Notes under the pieces: generated by a model
What the model was told of the DNA's origin: nothing
Seen by the model: only the letters and a program-made list of their open reading frames with translations
Databases searched by the model: none
Position numbers and translations under genes: made by a program
In this document: positions 11,047 to 21,689 of the stretch, piece after piece
Position numbering within the stretch: the stretch's first letter is position 1
How the letters are laid out: each line of letters begins with the position of its first letter
NCBI RefSeq assembly: GCF_026212465.1
Contig: NC_080059.1
Span: 13,250,501-13,314,500 of the forward strand
Length of the DNA stretch: 64,000 nucleotides
Direction: 5' to 3'
Origin: Amaranthus tricolor
Taxonomy: Eukaryota; Streptophyta; Magnoliopsida; Caryophyllales; Amaranthaceae

Positions 11047-12655
11047 ATGTGTAATGTGAAGCTGAAGAAGATGTATGGTAGGACTGCAGAGCAAAGACAA
11101 CCACATAAGGTCATCGAGGGATTGAAGGCTATTGGTGTTGCTAATCGAGAAGCTCTTTTTTGGATTGATCAAGTTGGTGATATGTGTAAATGGTTAATAT
11201 GTCATGATGGAGGGTATAGGTATGGTGTTGCTAGGGCGTATCTCTTATATCTGATTGGTGCTGTCTTGTTCTCCGACAAGACTGGCAACCGGGTACAACT
11301 ATTGTACTTGACGTTGCTTGATGTGCTATGGGAGGTCATCTCCGGGTACAATTGGGGTTCCGCAGCCCTAGCGTATCTGTACAGGAGACTTTGTGAAGCT
11401 TCACAGAAGAAAGTGAAAGAGATCGCTGGGCCCCTGGTTATTCTGCAGGTAATACTAACTTTACATGTTACCGCTTTGTTTCTTTTATTAAATGTTTTTG
11501 TGTTTCGTTTACTTACTTATAATTGTAATTCATAGCTTTGGGCGTGGGAGCACATTCTCATTGGTCAACCGATGAGGAGTGTGGGACGTGGTGCATTTGC
11601 GCCACCAATTCTTCCACCCCCACATGTGCCGTATGGATCGCGGTGGTCCTTTGATAAACGAACAAGGACCCACACAGGATCGGGCGTGGGGTTCTATCGC
11701 GATCAACTCGATCTATTACGAGCTGACCAGGTAACAACTTCACTACAACTTGTCTTGTAACTATCACATTGCGTAATTTATTAATCGAATTTTCACGTTT
11801 AGTTTCGCTGGAACCCTTACCCCGCTGAGGCATACGTTGCATTGCCTCAGCACTCAGGCATATTGTCAGGGGCGTAGAAAGCATCTGCACCTCTGATCTG
11901 CTTCGACATAGTCGAAGTGCATCTCCCTGAGCGCGTACTGCGCCAATTTGGGATGGTACAGGGCATCCCGCCGCCATGTGACACAAAGGCGGAGCTCCAT
12001 CACTCTCGCAAGGGTCGGGAGCCCAAGAACTGGCTCGAGATCAACATGCGCCTTGTCGCTCGTTGGGAGCACAGGCTAGAGCTGCTGGCCCAAGGTGCAC
12101 CGATCAAGGCTGTAGGCGCACCTACTTCGGCGGATTACATGCCGTGGTTCCTCTCCATCACTCGTCGATGGATGACACCACTAGGTATTATCGCGGCAGC
12201 CTAGTACGCTCCCGCAGCACCGACGATGACACACTTTGTAAGTATTCTTCAACGTTGATTATTATCCATAGCACTTACACGTTATACATTTCATTAATAC
12301 TTAAGTCTTAATGCAGGCACAGGGCATTGCAACTGTCATCAGCTCCACCCAAGAGGAGCCTGTACGGGAGATTGCCCAAGGCATACTCCTAGGGACGCAG
12401 TTTCAGCACTTCATTCCGAAAGTGACTGTGCCCGACACCACTATGTACGAGTACGGGTCATCTCCTCATCATGCCGACGTTCATCTTGAGGAGGTTGACT
12501 TAACGTGCCCCGACTACGGTGCCGGGTCCTCACAGGGTGCCACATCATCACAGTATCAATCACCTCCCCTACCCGAGCGTCATGCGACGGCCTCTTACTA
12601 TCGTAGGAGGCGTCGTAAACCGTCAGAGTTAGACAGGGTACAGGAGGAGGATTAG
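11047..12655 (+). pseudogene. Plant mobile domain (PMD, aminotransferase-like) gene in MULE-1, broken
   Basis: The PMD is a plant domain found in MAIN/MAIL proteins and widely carried by transposons; its biochemical role is not settled. Exons can be followed with GT-AG junctions: 11047-11448, 11536-11730, 11803 to about 12236, and 12317-12655. Diagnostic stretches are ARAYLLYLIGAVLFSDKTGN, YNWGSAALAYLYRRLCEAS, GPLVILQLWAWEH, FRWNPYP, and PLICFDIVEVHLPERVLRQF. A TAG at about 11876 falls where the family normally has a residue before APLICF, and another TAG at 12202-12204 precedes the last splice donor, so the copy is inactive unless read through. The domain's N-terminal section (the GGHxA region) is missing, deleted together with the transposase C-terminus. 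The gene is visibly more GC-rich than its surroundings. Confidence 0.85.
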
Positions 12656-12766
12656 CATTAGTATACTGTTTGTATATATTGAACATTAGGGACATTTTGT
12701 ATATATTGAACATTTGTACATATTCAGTATTTGTAACATTTGGACTTTTGTGTATAATTTATAATA

Positions 12767-14123
12767 CGGATATTTCATGATATACCACTGAGTTTCTCCG
12801 AAATTCCCCATATACCATGAAAAATGTTTTAATTCACCATATATCATTGAGTTTTCGTCCGTTAGCACAGAATACCATTAATGACAACTGCCGTCAGTGT
12901 GTCGTTTGTGGTAAATTATTAATTCACAATATACCATTACCTTTTTTTTTGAGAACAAATATTTCCAACGGCTGATTCTACCACCAAATTTCATGAACCC
13001 ACTTTCTTCCTCTTTAAAATTTTACCTTAAACCAACTTCCCTCTTTTCAAAGTCTCATAGATTCCGCTTCTTTTGCACTACTTCACACCATGTAGAAAAC
13101 ACCATTGAAGTAATTCAAGCTCTCAATGGAAAACCCAGTACTAAAACTAGTACTATTTCAAAAATTAATTCCCAAATACTTAAAGAAAATTGGTTATCTT
13201 CACTCTCAATTAATGGAATAAATAGCAACAGAAATGAAGAAGTTGAAGTAAATGGTGGGTTGGAATGGGTTATTGGTGTTGACCCAAATGTTTCTGGTGC
13301 TTTATCTCTGTTGAAATTTGATTGTAATGGTATTATTTCTGCTCAAGTAAGTAACTTTTAGCATAAATTGAATATTTTTTTTCAATTGGGTGTTTTTGGT
13401 TTGATTTTTTTACTTTTACTTTTCTTTTTTTTTTTTTTGCAAATTGGTTTAATTTTGGTGAGATTGAATTATCATTTGGATAACTTTTGTTTATTGTAAA
13501 AGTTTGATTTTGATGCTTTATATGGTTTATATGTATTCTGTACACTAATTAATTGCAATATACACTTCCTTGAGTGCCAAAATTTGGGTGGAATTATTCC
13601 ATTTGGTTATTCTGCTTGATTTGTGGATGCTCTACATTAGATTTTTTTACTAGTGTTGTTATTGATCTATTCTACCTTTCCAGGTGTTTGATTCTCCATA
13701 TGTGAAAGTATCTATTGGGAAAACATGTCGGAAACGATTGGATGCGAGGTCCATTGTTCAATTGCTGCAGAGTTTTGATGCTCCTTTAGGTATGAGATCA
13801 TTCTTGAACCTCTGATGACTTGGAACATACTATCAGACTAACATATGCCATCATCTATTTTGGATTAAATGATATACAATTTGAGGTGGGTGTCAATTTT
13901 TTGAAGACATATGTTGTGTTTGGGGAAGTCAACCCTAACAATGGTGCCAGTTGAATGCGTAAGGGCATACTGGTAATTTACCACAAACGACACACTGACG
14001 GCAGTTGTCATTAATGGTATTCTGTGCTAACGGACGAAAACTCTGGTATATGGTGAATTAAAACATTTTGTGTGGTATATAGTGAATTTCGGAGAAACTC
14101 AGTGGTACATCATGAAATATCCG
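12767..14123 (+). mobile_element. Pack-MULE carrying MOC1 exons, nested in MULE-1
   Basis: This is a 1357-bp element with terminal inverted repeats of about 150 bp (12767-12917 and 13975-14123) that begin CGGATATTTCATGATRTACC. The repeats are matched along their whole length (CCACTGAGTTTCTCCGAAATTC; CATTAATGACAACTGCCGTC). It is flanked by a perfect 9-bp target duplication, TTTATAATA at 12758-12766 and 14124-14132. The interior has no transposase; it holds two exons and adjoining intron sequence of a host gene (MOC1). Long TIRs, 9-bp duplication and captured gene sequence are the defining features of a Pack-MULE. It lies about 100 bp past the PMD stop codon. Confidence 0.92.
12993..13789 (+). 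pseudogene. MOC1: Captured 5' fragment of MOC1 (chloroplast Holliday-junction resolvase)
   Basis: MOC1 is a RuvC-like nuclease that resolves Holliday junctions in chloroplast DNA and so separates nucleoids. Exon 1 (12993-13346, 118 codons, fully open) starts with a Ser/Lys/Arg-rich stretch typical of a chloroplast transit peptide and ends in LEWVIGVDPNVSGALSLLKF, which keeps the first catalytic Asp. A GT-AG intron with a pyrimidine tract (13347-13683) leads to exon 2 (13684-13789), reading VFDSPYVKVSIGK then RKRLDARSIVQLLQSFDAPL. A donor GTATGAG follows at 13790, after which only residual intron-like sequence remains before the right TIR. The later catalytic acids are absent, so it cannot be a working resolvase. 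It could still yield a short transit-peptide protein if transcribed. Identification is from remembered family motifs. Confidence 0.8.
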
Positions 14124-14383
14124 TTTATAATATATATGTAGATGTATATATTTTTATCGTATTATCACATGTTTATTATGAATGAAATGATGTTAGGTAC
14201 TCAGAGTTTTCGGCGATGAATCATTCCGCCAAGAATGCAGTATGAATTTAATCAAAAAAACAAACAAACAATCATATTCAAATAGGGAAAATGCTCTCGA
14301 AAATTCTACACAATTTCATTCATGTTCAACGAATACATATCAAATTACATAGTTCATTCGTTAACTTAAACCACCGACGGTAA

Positions 14384-14701
14384 CTAAGATTGCTTCTTAA
14401 ACTTTCTCATAATCGTTTCAGTCTCTTCTTTCCTATGTGCCATATCATCTATTTGTCTCTTGAGATTAAAATTCTCATCTTTAAGCTCTTGTTTTTCTTT
14501 TTCAAGCCGTTTTATTAGGTATCTCTGCCATTTGGTACCCTCCGGATCAATCTATCTAAAGTATGTGCATCCTAATCCTTCAACCAAGTAGAAAGGACAA
14601 GCAACAAAATCACGCCCAGGATCGAAGTCGCTCCAATCTGTATTAATCTCAACTTCATAACCACAATCACAAAGCTCTTCAATACAATGCTCCTTTGACA
14701 T
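14384..14701 (-). pseudogene. GRF-like zinc-finger gene in MULE-1, one internal stop
   Basis: Reading from ATG at 14701 there is a 49-codon segment with cysteines in a GRF-type arrangement (CDCGYEVEI, then WSDFDPGRDFVACPFY, then GCTYFR). The next codon is TAG, where GRF proteins normally have Trp, followed in the same frame by IDPEGTKWQRYLIKRLEKEK and a coiled-coil-like Lys/Glu-rich tail to a stop at 14384. The single nonsense change is the only break. The gene runs opposite to the transposase and PMD gene and sits just inside the right TIR. GRF fingers bind single-stranded nucleic acid in other proteins; a role here is not known. Confidence 0.7.
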
Positions 14702-15012
14702 CTACGGAACACATATAATATAGTAACGTAAATATACATTCAAAAATAATATTAACATTTATAAATTGAGAGTAAGACTAACATAATACCTTATGTTACC
14801 TTTAAAAATTGATTCAATAGAACAAGAATGATGTAGATTAGATATAATGAAGTAGGGAAATGATGGAGTTATTTATAGAACATCATTACAACGGCTATTT
14901 CAAGTTCGTAACGACTATTTTTCTAATTAACAATGGCTAGTTTAATTCGTACAAAAAAAATAGAAAAGTCGTAAGTCGTTGTTACTAACAGCGACTTAAG
15001 GAGTTAACTCTC

Positions 15013-15195
15013 CTTAAGTCGCTGTTACTAACAGCGACTTAAGGCTTTTCTATTTTTTTTTTTTCGCTGTTAGTAATAGCGATTTCACATCGATCCTAGG
15101 TTTGGATGTACGGATGCTTATTTTGGGAATAAAGTTTTCACAAAGCTTATTTTGGGAAATAAGTTGTTAAATGATCTTATTTTTTTCAAATTTTC
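15013..15195 (-). repeat. Right terminal inverted repeat of MULE-1
   Basis: Mirror of 8417-8606, ending CAAATTTTC just before the CGAGGAATT duplication. The adjoining stretch 14968-15035 is itself a hairpin: two inverted copies of the palindrome-plus-CTTAAGG unit around GAGTTAACTC. Confidence 0.85.
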
Positions 15196-15339
15196 CGAGG
15201 AATTGGCTTTTCTACAACTTGATCTGTTGACTGAGCTCCTTCACACATCCAAGACAAAGCCCAATCAACCTATTGACGCATGAGGCTTCCCTTCAAAAGT
15301 CCAAAACAAAACCCACTTGTCAACGAAAATTTAAATACA

Positions 15340-15735
15340 AATTATTGTGAAAGACGGTCTCTAAAAAAGATCATCTCTAATGGGCCGGTCCATTGATAAG
15401 CTTTTATTATATAATTTGCAGGTTTTTATTATATGATTTGCAAGTTTTTATCATATGAATTTTTATTATACGAAATGTAGGTTTTTATCATATGAAATAA
15501 AATGTAGGTTTTTATCATATTAAATGTAAGTTTTTTATTACATGAAATGTAGGTTTTTATCATATAAAATATACGTTTTTATCATATAAAATAAGAGTGT
15601 GTGTATATATAATGTAGGAATATATCATATTAAATGTAAGCTTTTATCATATAAAATGTTGGTTTATCATATAAAATGTAGGTTTTTATCGTATCAAATG
15701 CAGGTATATATTATATCAAATGTAGGTTGCTGTAG
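15340..15735. repeat. Minisatellite of about 20-22 bp units next to a GGTCTC-type end
   Basis: After GACGGTCTCTAAAAAAGATC at about 15354-15373 come more than ten degenerate units of TTTTTATCATATGAAATGTAGG from about 15395 to 15730. The arrangement of a GAGACC-type end followed by a tandem array also occurs at 63460-63740 with a different unit, suggesting subterminal arrays of a transposon family. Confidence 0.65.
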
Positions 15736-16940
15736 GTGTTTTTGTTTTGTATTGTAGGTATTTTTGTTATGTGTTGTAGATGATTATATGTCTATTTCAG
15801 TATGCAAAAATACTTACTATAACTAGTTCAAAATGCCTAAATTAACTATTCAAAATGCCTAGTTTAGTATGACAAATACCTACTCAAACTAGTTCAAAAT
15901 ACCTATTAAAATTATATGTAAGAGGTATTTTTGTAAAATTCATGTGCGTAGTAGATGTTTTCGTGACTAATGTTGGAGTTTGGGAGCCGTCTCTCAAAGA
16001 GATGATCTGTCAACAAACCTACTAAAATTTAAAATAGGGGAACATCTAGTCTTTTGAGGGAACGTCTCTATAAGAGATGGTCCTCAAGCCCAGCCCAATT
16101 TATAGCATTAAACATTCTTTAAAAAAAAGAGAAATTAAAATTCACCGTGGTTTAAGAAAATCGTTCCATCTTCCCAAAATAAATAGCATGCTCTTTCTCC
16201 TTGAAAAATATCATTCTAATTAATGTGAATTTCATTTATTTTTCTTAGCAAAAAACAATCCATTAATAAAAATACATTCAGTTAATACAAACTAACTCAT
16301 GCAATAAAAACCTACGTAGAAACGATTCGTAAAGTGAGATGGAAGAAATGATGATTGAATATGATATTCAATAATAAGGCATCGAATGATAATATAAGTA
16401 CTTCAAGTAATTCATTTCTATTTTCTATTTTATGATTGATTTCCAATTCTTAAAGAATATTTTGTTGATGATGAATAGAAAATTCTATTGAGAATTTGAG
16501 GCTGGAGTTTGATGTTCAGAATATAGATGTTAATGGAAAAAAACATTGTTATTTGCTTGGAAGAAGATGATTAAAATACCTACTATAGTATATCGAATAA
16601 CCTACTATTCATATGACATGCGGTATGCCTACTATTAGTTTATCAATGCATACCGTAAGAAAATCAAGTAAATTCTCTTATTTTGATATCATAGTATTGA
16701 ACACCTACTTCATTAATTTTGACACTTATTTATTTATTATAACACCTACTTTAATATGAATAACTAGTATTAGTATAAATACATATCAACTTTAATTTTA
16801 CGCATAATTAATATATGTTAAATGACTATTGTTATATTTTTAACATCTATTTCATTATCATAAATGCCTATCATTCGTAATTATAAATAAACCCAACTAA
16901 AGACATTCTAATAACACACTATCACGTTTTTAATATCTAC
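15736..16940. other. AT-rich spacer, no gene recognised
   Basis: Irregular repeats of ATACCTACTATAA/CCTACTATTC-like words occur throughout, similar to those at 24700-25680. A GAGATGATCTGTC / GGGAACGTCTCTATAAGAGATGG pair lies near 15985-16082. No coding sequence was recognised. Confidence 0.4.
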
Positions 16941-16941
16941 T

Positions 16942-17860
16942 ATGAATTATTTTTACACCTACTTTATATATGATCCACATACAAACAATCCACAAGCCAA
17001 AACAGCCAAGACAGGCAGTGACTACATTTGGGAGAATGCACCTGGACTTGAAGATGAAACTGAACTCGAAGATCTTCCTCATGGGAATCACATATCACCT
17101 AAAGATGATGGGCCTATGAACACAACCCAAGATCAAGAAGGGAATAAGGAAAGCCATGCGAGGCTGACTACTCAATTCAGTCAAACAACATCAAAACAGA
17201 CAGCCCAGCAGACTGCTTGCTAGCCATCTAAACAGAGCGCTTAGAGGTCACGTGAGTACACCCAGGAGTTGTACAAGTCAAGGGAACTCACCTCTATACA
17301 TGGGCCAAGCAGCAAAGGCCCAAGGAAAGCCCTGATGGTTCACACAGAACCCACAAGCTCAGCCACAAAGACCCAAGTCAGACAGATCAGCAATTAGACA
17401 CTGATCTCAGAATGTATTGATTTGTTTTATGTTTTTCCCTTGTGTACTGCACGTGACAATTAATAAAGGGTGTAGAAAGGTAGTTAATTTGTTAGGATCC
17501 AAAACTAGCCGTTAGACTCCTATATACAGGGGATCTCCTCACTTGTAATCATTGATTCAGATTTTTTCAATAAATATAATTCAGAGTAATTGCTTGTAAT
17601 TGTTCATGGGGAATACAAGTGTATTCTGTCCTGGGTGGGTCTTTTGTGAGTGAAGCAAGAGAAACATTTAGTCTTTCCACAAGAATTAAGAGATGAATCT
17701 TAATTTAAGTGTGAGGAAGAGGCCAATTGATTGAGTGAAGATCGTTTGTCTCTATCCAAGGCACAAAACATTCCTTGGAATTGTTCAGGCCAACCTTCTG
17801 TTTTCATTCAAAACAGAAGGCTTGTGTGTGTATCTCTGTGCCAAGAGCAGTCTTGGTAGT
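16942..17860 (+). other. Possible LTR-retrotransposon 3' fragment with LTR-like tail
   Basis: A 93-codon open frame from ATG 16942 (hydrophilic, rich in Asn, Gln and Thr) ends at 17223 and resembles nothing I recognise. It is followed by GC-richer sequence. At 17505-17590 there is an LTR-like U3/R signature: GCCGTTAGACTCCTATATACAGGGG, TTGTAATCATTGATTCAG and a later AATAAA-like ATAAATA, the sort of layout seen in copia LTRs. No second LTR, primer-binding site or pol domain was found, so the assignment is tentative. Confidence 0.3.
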
Positions 17861-17864
17861 GTTC

Positions 17865-18004
17865 TTGGAAGGATTTATCAAGATCTTGAAGTAGTCAACC
17901 CCATACTCGCATCAATATATTATGATTGCCTATTTTGGAAGGATTTATCAAGATCTTGAAGTAGTCAACCCCATACTCGCATCAATATATTATGATTGCC
18001 TATT
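17865..18004. repeat. Perfect-looking 70-bp tandem duplication
   Basis: The unit begins TTGGAAGGATTTATCAAGAT and ends TATGATTGCCTATT. The first copy is at 17865-17934 and the second at 17935-18004; I see no differences between them apart from the very last base, so the duplication is recent. Confidence 0.9.
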
Positions 18005-18466
18005 ATCAATGGTGGATTTAGGATCGAAAAACATTGGTAGCACTAATATGCAGAGTCTTAATGTTAATATAAGAAATTAATAAAGGGTGATGCTATTTTT
18101 CGCCACCCCTTTTTATTTTATCGCCACCCCCTGTAAAATTACATTTTTGCCCCTGTATTTAAAAAAATTACAAAATTGCCACTATACTTAAAAATTAATT
18201 AATAAATGTAAATCACGCTTAATAACACTAATAAGAATTTAATGCGTAAGATTTGTCTATATATATGGAATTCTGAGATGCGTATGAAATACGAATTCAA
18301 ACACGGTACTATCTCTCTAAAAACTGGTATTATCTCTCTAAAAAGTGTTAAAGAAGTGGTAACCCGTAATTGGTTAAATATGGCTAACGAAAGCGACTAT
18401 GAGTCGGATGCGGTACGTAAAGTTGTCGTTGGAAAATTTAAAAAAAAAAAAAAAAAAAAGGCGCAC

Positions 18467-18580
18467 AAATCTGGGCAGCTGAACCATGGTTCAGGCGCAC
18501 AGATCTGGGCGCCTGAACCATAGTTCAGGCGCAAAAAACTGGGCGCCCGAACCATAGTTCAGGCGCACAGATCTGTGCGC
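18467..18580. repeat. GC-rich palindromic repeat cluster, left side of MULE-2
   Basis: In very AT-rich DNA, four short alternating inverted and direct copies of GGCGCACAGATCTGGGCGCC-like and CTGAACCATAGTTCAG palindromes follow each other. Similar palindromes (GGCGCCCAGATCTGGGCG) recur at 20252-20310, 20463-20556 and 20708-20732. Confidence 0.8.
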
Positions 18581-18837
18581 CTGTGAATTTTTTTTTTTTT
18601 TCGTATTAATTTTTTTACAATTATTATTATTATTATTGTTAGTACTATTTTTTATTTTCCGTATTAATTTTTTTTTATTTTCCGTATAAATTTTTATTGT
18701 TGATAAATTTAAATTTTTAATATTTTTTTATTTACGTAATGTTTTTAATTTGTTGTTGTTGTTGTCATTATTATTATTATTATTATTGTAGTCATTAATG
18801 TACTTAATTTATATTATTTATATTTCAAATTTGCAGG

Positions 18838-19325
18838 AGTTTGAAAACTTTGGAGACAACGTAGACTACTCCGGTAGCTTTGTTACGGATAGGGAATTTA
18901 TCTCCTTAGATGAGTTACATAGTTGGGCCGATGCGATAGCAATAACAATCGGTTTTCAATTTACACGTGCTTCTTATAAAAAGAAAGAAGGACGTTCTAG
19001 AGTTAGTGTCTATTTAAGATGTCACCGCTATGGTAATATTAGGGGTGATGTACATAATCTAGATAATACTGCCCGACCTGGTTCTAAAAGTAGAAGTTGC
19101 GGGTGTAAATTTATGATTGTAGGAAGTAGTCGTAAACCACCAGAAAGACCTTGGACGGTAAGGGTGTGTCCTGGTGAAAAGGGAAAACATAACCACCCGT
19201 TCTTGGTGTACAGAGATGGTCATGTAAGGGCAAATAGGATTAATGTAGACATTCTGGAGCACATACGACAGCTTAGTGCAACCGGAATGCAACCGGCCTT
19301 TATTATGAATTCTATTAGAGTAGAA
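18838..19325 (+). pseudogene. FAR1/FRS-type DNA-binding head of a MULE transposase, truncated
   Basis: The exon begins after a TTTGCAG acceptor at about 18837. It reads FAR1-like: a DEFxSxDELxxWA segment, then SYKKKEGRSRV, RCHRYGNIRGD, RPGSKSRSCGCKFMIVG, and KGKHNHPFLVYRDGHVRAN (the Cys/His zinc-binding pattern C..C..HxH). It continues to a helix ending FIMNSIRVEHRL and then meets the antisense PMD-type reading frame, so the DDE and SWIM parts of the transposase are absent. Such proteins are MULE transposases or their domesticated FRS relatives. Whether the upstream open stretch 18242-18430 is a first exon is unclear. Confidence 0.75.
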
Positions 19326-19941
19326 CATCGTTTAGCGCATCGGACATATCCTTCAGTCCGATGATGGACTCCACCGGTCTCTTCCTAATACGGCATTCTA
19401 GAATCGGAGGCGTACGCTCGGAGCCGTCATAAATAAGTTTAGCTATGTGCCCGCCATAGCTAGGGATCAGTCGCGTATCTGTCGGCCCACCGGGCTGGGG
19501 TGATGTCACTAACCAGTCCGTGTTAGTGGACTGTGAGGGCTGATTATCGACAAAACTACGTCCTGCGCGCTCAGATGCGGCAGAAGAACTCGGGCCGCCC
19601 CGCGCAAATCTGCCGTCGGGGCCGCGAACAACAGCCCAGTCCACTTGGCGACACTCAGTACCTTGGAACTGAATATCATCAGCATCATTATCATCATCAC
19701 TATAAACCCCCCAACTACTCTGGAGGCTGTCAGCCTGGTCATCAATAGGAGTACGCACTTGGTTCAGCGTACTCGACCTTTGGGCCTCACTGTGTCTGAC
19801 AGCCTCTTCATGCCTAGCCCTCCTAGCAGAACCCGTCACCCCCCTCTCATGCGGGTCCCCTCTAAGTAAAGTAGGCCTTGAACTATTACCTCTCAACAAT
19901 TGCCTAAAAAAACCTTTTCCTTTTTCTTGATTACCAGCCAT
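19315..19941 (-). pseudogene. N-terminal part of a PMD-type protein, truncated
   Basis: The 208-codon open frame starts at ATG 19941 with a charged, disordered-looking head (RQLLRGNSSRPTLLRGDPHE), an acidic run (YSDDDNDADD) and a segment VDWAVVRGPDGRFARGGP. Near its end it has RLIPSYGGHIAKLIYDGSER, which resembles the GGHxA start of plant mobile domains in transposon proteins. It stops at 19315, exactly where the opposing FAR1-type exon ends, so the remainder of the domain was lost in an internal deletion. Confidence 0.6.
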
Positions 19942-20330
19942 TTTCTACAATTTTTACAGTTTTATTCAAAGATAAATAATAATTTAACAACAAAAAAATT
20001 AACATACAAATTTACACTAATAATTTAAAAAACAACACATGAACATATTTATAATAATAAAAAAAATAACAATCACATTAATAATAACATAATTAATTAT
20101 AATAACATTAACATATATTTAATAAAAAAAAATACAATCACAATAATAATAAAAATAAAATTAATAATAATAACATTAACAACAATAATAACATACTTCA
20201 AAATTTAAATTAATTATTCCTAAATATAACGAAAAAAAAAAATTAAAAAGGGAGGCGCCCAGATCTGGGCGGCTGGACCCCGGTTTAGCCGCCTAATTGG
20301 GCGCCTCCCTTTCAATTTTTTTTTTCTTTT

Positions 20331-20760
20331 GCATTCAAAACAATATATAAAATTTACTAAAAAATATAAAAATTACACATTACAACATACAAATTTACAA
20401 TAATAATTCAAAATTTATATTAATTAATCCTAAATACACGAAAAAAAAAAAAAAATTCACAACGAGGCGCCCAGATCTGGGCGGCTCTACCCCGGTTCAG
20501 GCGCCTGATTTTGGGCGCCTGAACCGGGGTAGAGCCGCCCAGATCTGTGCGCCTCCTTTTCATTTTTTTTTTCTTTTGCATTCAAAACAATATATAAAAT
20601 TTACTAAAAAATATAAAAATTACACATTACAACATACAAATTTACAATAATAATTCAAAATTTATATTAATTAATCCTAAATACACGAAAAAAAAAAAAA
20701 TTAAAAACGAGGCGCCCAGATCTGGGCGCCTCGTTTTGAAATTTCTTTTTTTCTTTTGCA
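20331..20760. repeat. Tandem repeat, two units of 247 and 180 bp, with GC palindromes
   Basis: Each unit starts GCATTCAAAACAATATATAAA and continues through an identical AT-rich stretch to a poly-A run and a GAGGCGCCCAGATCTGGGCG palindrome. Unit 1 is 20331-20577; unit 2 (20578-20757) lacks part of the palindrome block. A more diverged upstream copy is visible from about 20020 to 20310. Confidence 0.85.
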
Positions 20761-21689
20761 ACTAATTAAATTAAAAATAACTTACCTCGATTAATAATTT
20801 GGGGATTGTACTTAATTTTTGCTCCGAAATTTAGCTTTAGTGAGTTGTATTTAGTTGTAGTGAGAATAATTTTAGGTGGAGTGTGGTATATATAGGAATT
20901 TCACCCTTAATGGCAATATTGTTAATTTTTTATAAAGTAAGGGTAAAATGGTAATTTACTCAGGGGGGTGGCGATAAAATGAAAAGGGTGGCGGAATATA
21001 AGGATTGGGTTAATAAATTAATATTACATTTAAAAAATCAAATAAAATAACATAATAAAACAATTCATAAATAGTATAAAAATAAGTTATAAATGTAATC
21101 AATATTACTTTCATTATGTTTAACAAAATTAGCAAAACACTTATAAAAATTCAAATAGCGTAAAACTCAAAATTATTTAGGATCTAACATTATTGTGTAT
21201 AACAAAAATAGATGACCACTTATAAATAATATAATCACATAAAAAAATTAACAATGAGAAACTAGATTAACAATGAGAAACTAGTTTATTATGTTAATAT
21301 ATTATTTTTAGGAAAATTTGCTCAAAATAATCCCAACTATCATTCATTGGCCAAAAATAATCCAACTATCACTTATTTTTTAACAATCCTAACTATCACC
21401 ATAGTTTGTTTATAGCATACCCCCCTCCTTATTACTGGTTACAACAGGTAAAAATGATTTTGATTTCTTTTTCCTTTTTTTGATTTGTTATAGTCTTTAA
21501 TTCATACTTCCTTATAATTGAGTACTCATCGACTTTCCCATTAATTCCCTCCATAATTTCACACCTAATTCCTTCCATACTCTCAAATCTATTCCTCCCT
21601 AAAACAAATTTCTAACCCTAGAAACCAATTCTTTCGAAGCAAAGAAGATCAATTGAAGCATAGAAGAACAATTACGCTGTTGGATTGAG

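Larger units (their letters stand above)
8417..15195 (+). mobile_element. Mutator-like element (MULE-1) with transposase, PMD and GRF-type cargo
   Basis: The element is bounded by a perfect 9-bp target duplication, CGAGGAATT at 8408-8416 and 15196-15204, the size typical of Mutator superfamily elements. The terminal inverted repeats are about 190 bp (8417-8606 and about 15013-15195) and start GAAAATTTGAAAAAAATAAG. Both carry CAACTTATTTCCCAAAATAAGC, CCGTACATCCAAA and copies of the palindrome TCGCTGTTASTAACAGCGA. Inside, in order, are a broken MuDR-type transposase, a broken plant mobile domain gene, a nested Pack-MULE and a minus-strand GRF-like gene. All coding parts have stops, so the element is dead, though the termini are well kept. 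Confidence 0.93.
18085..21009 (+). mobile_element. MULE-like element (MULE-2) with converging FAR1-type and PMD-type heads
   Basis: Inverted termini: the left end runs from GGGTGATGC with CGCCACCCCTTTTTATTTTATCGCC, and the right end is GGCGATAAAATGAAAAGGGTGGCGG up to GGATTGGG. They are flanked by TTAATAAA at 18077-18084 and 21010-21017, an 8-bp direct repeat (9th base differs). The element holds a plus-strand FAR1-type DNA-binding exon and a minus-strand PMD-type exon that meet at about 19320, plus GC-rich palindromic repeats on both sides. The central part of both genes is missing, so this is an internally deleted derivative. Confidence 0.8.

Noticed and set aside
11558..12072. Open minus-strand frames
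   Set aside because: They are antisense to PMD exons with clear family motifs; their length reflects the higher GC content of that gene.
15395..15730. CRISPR-like regular array
   Set aside because: This is a plant minisatellite of contiguous degenerate units without unique spacers.
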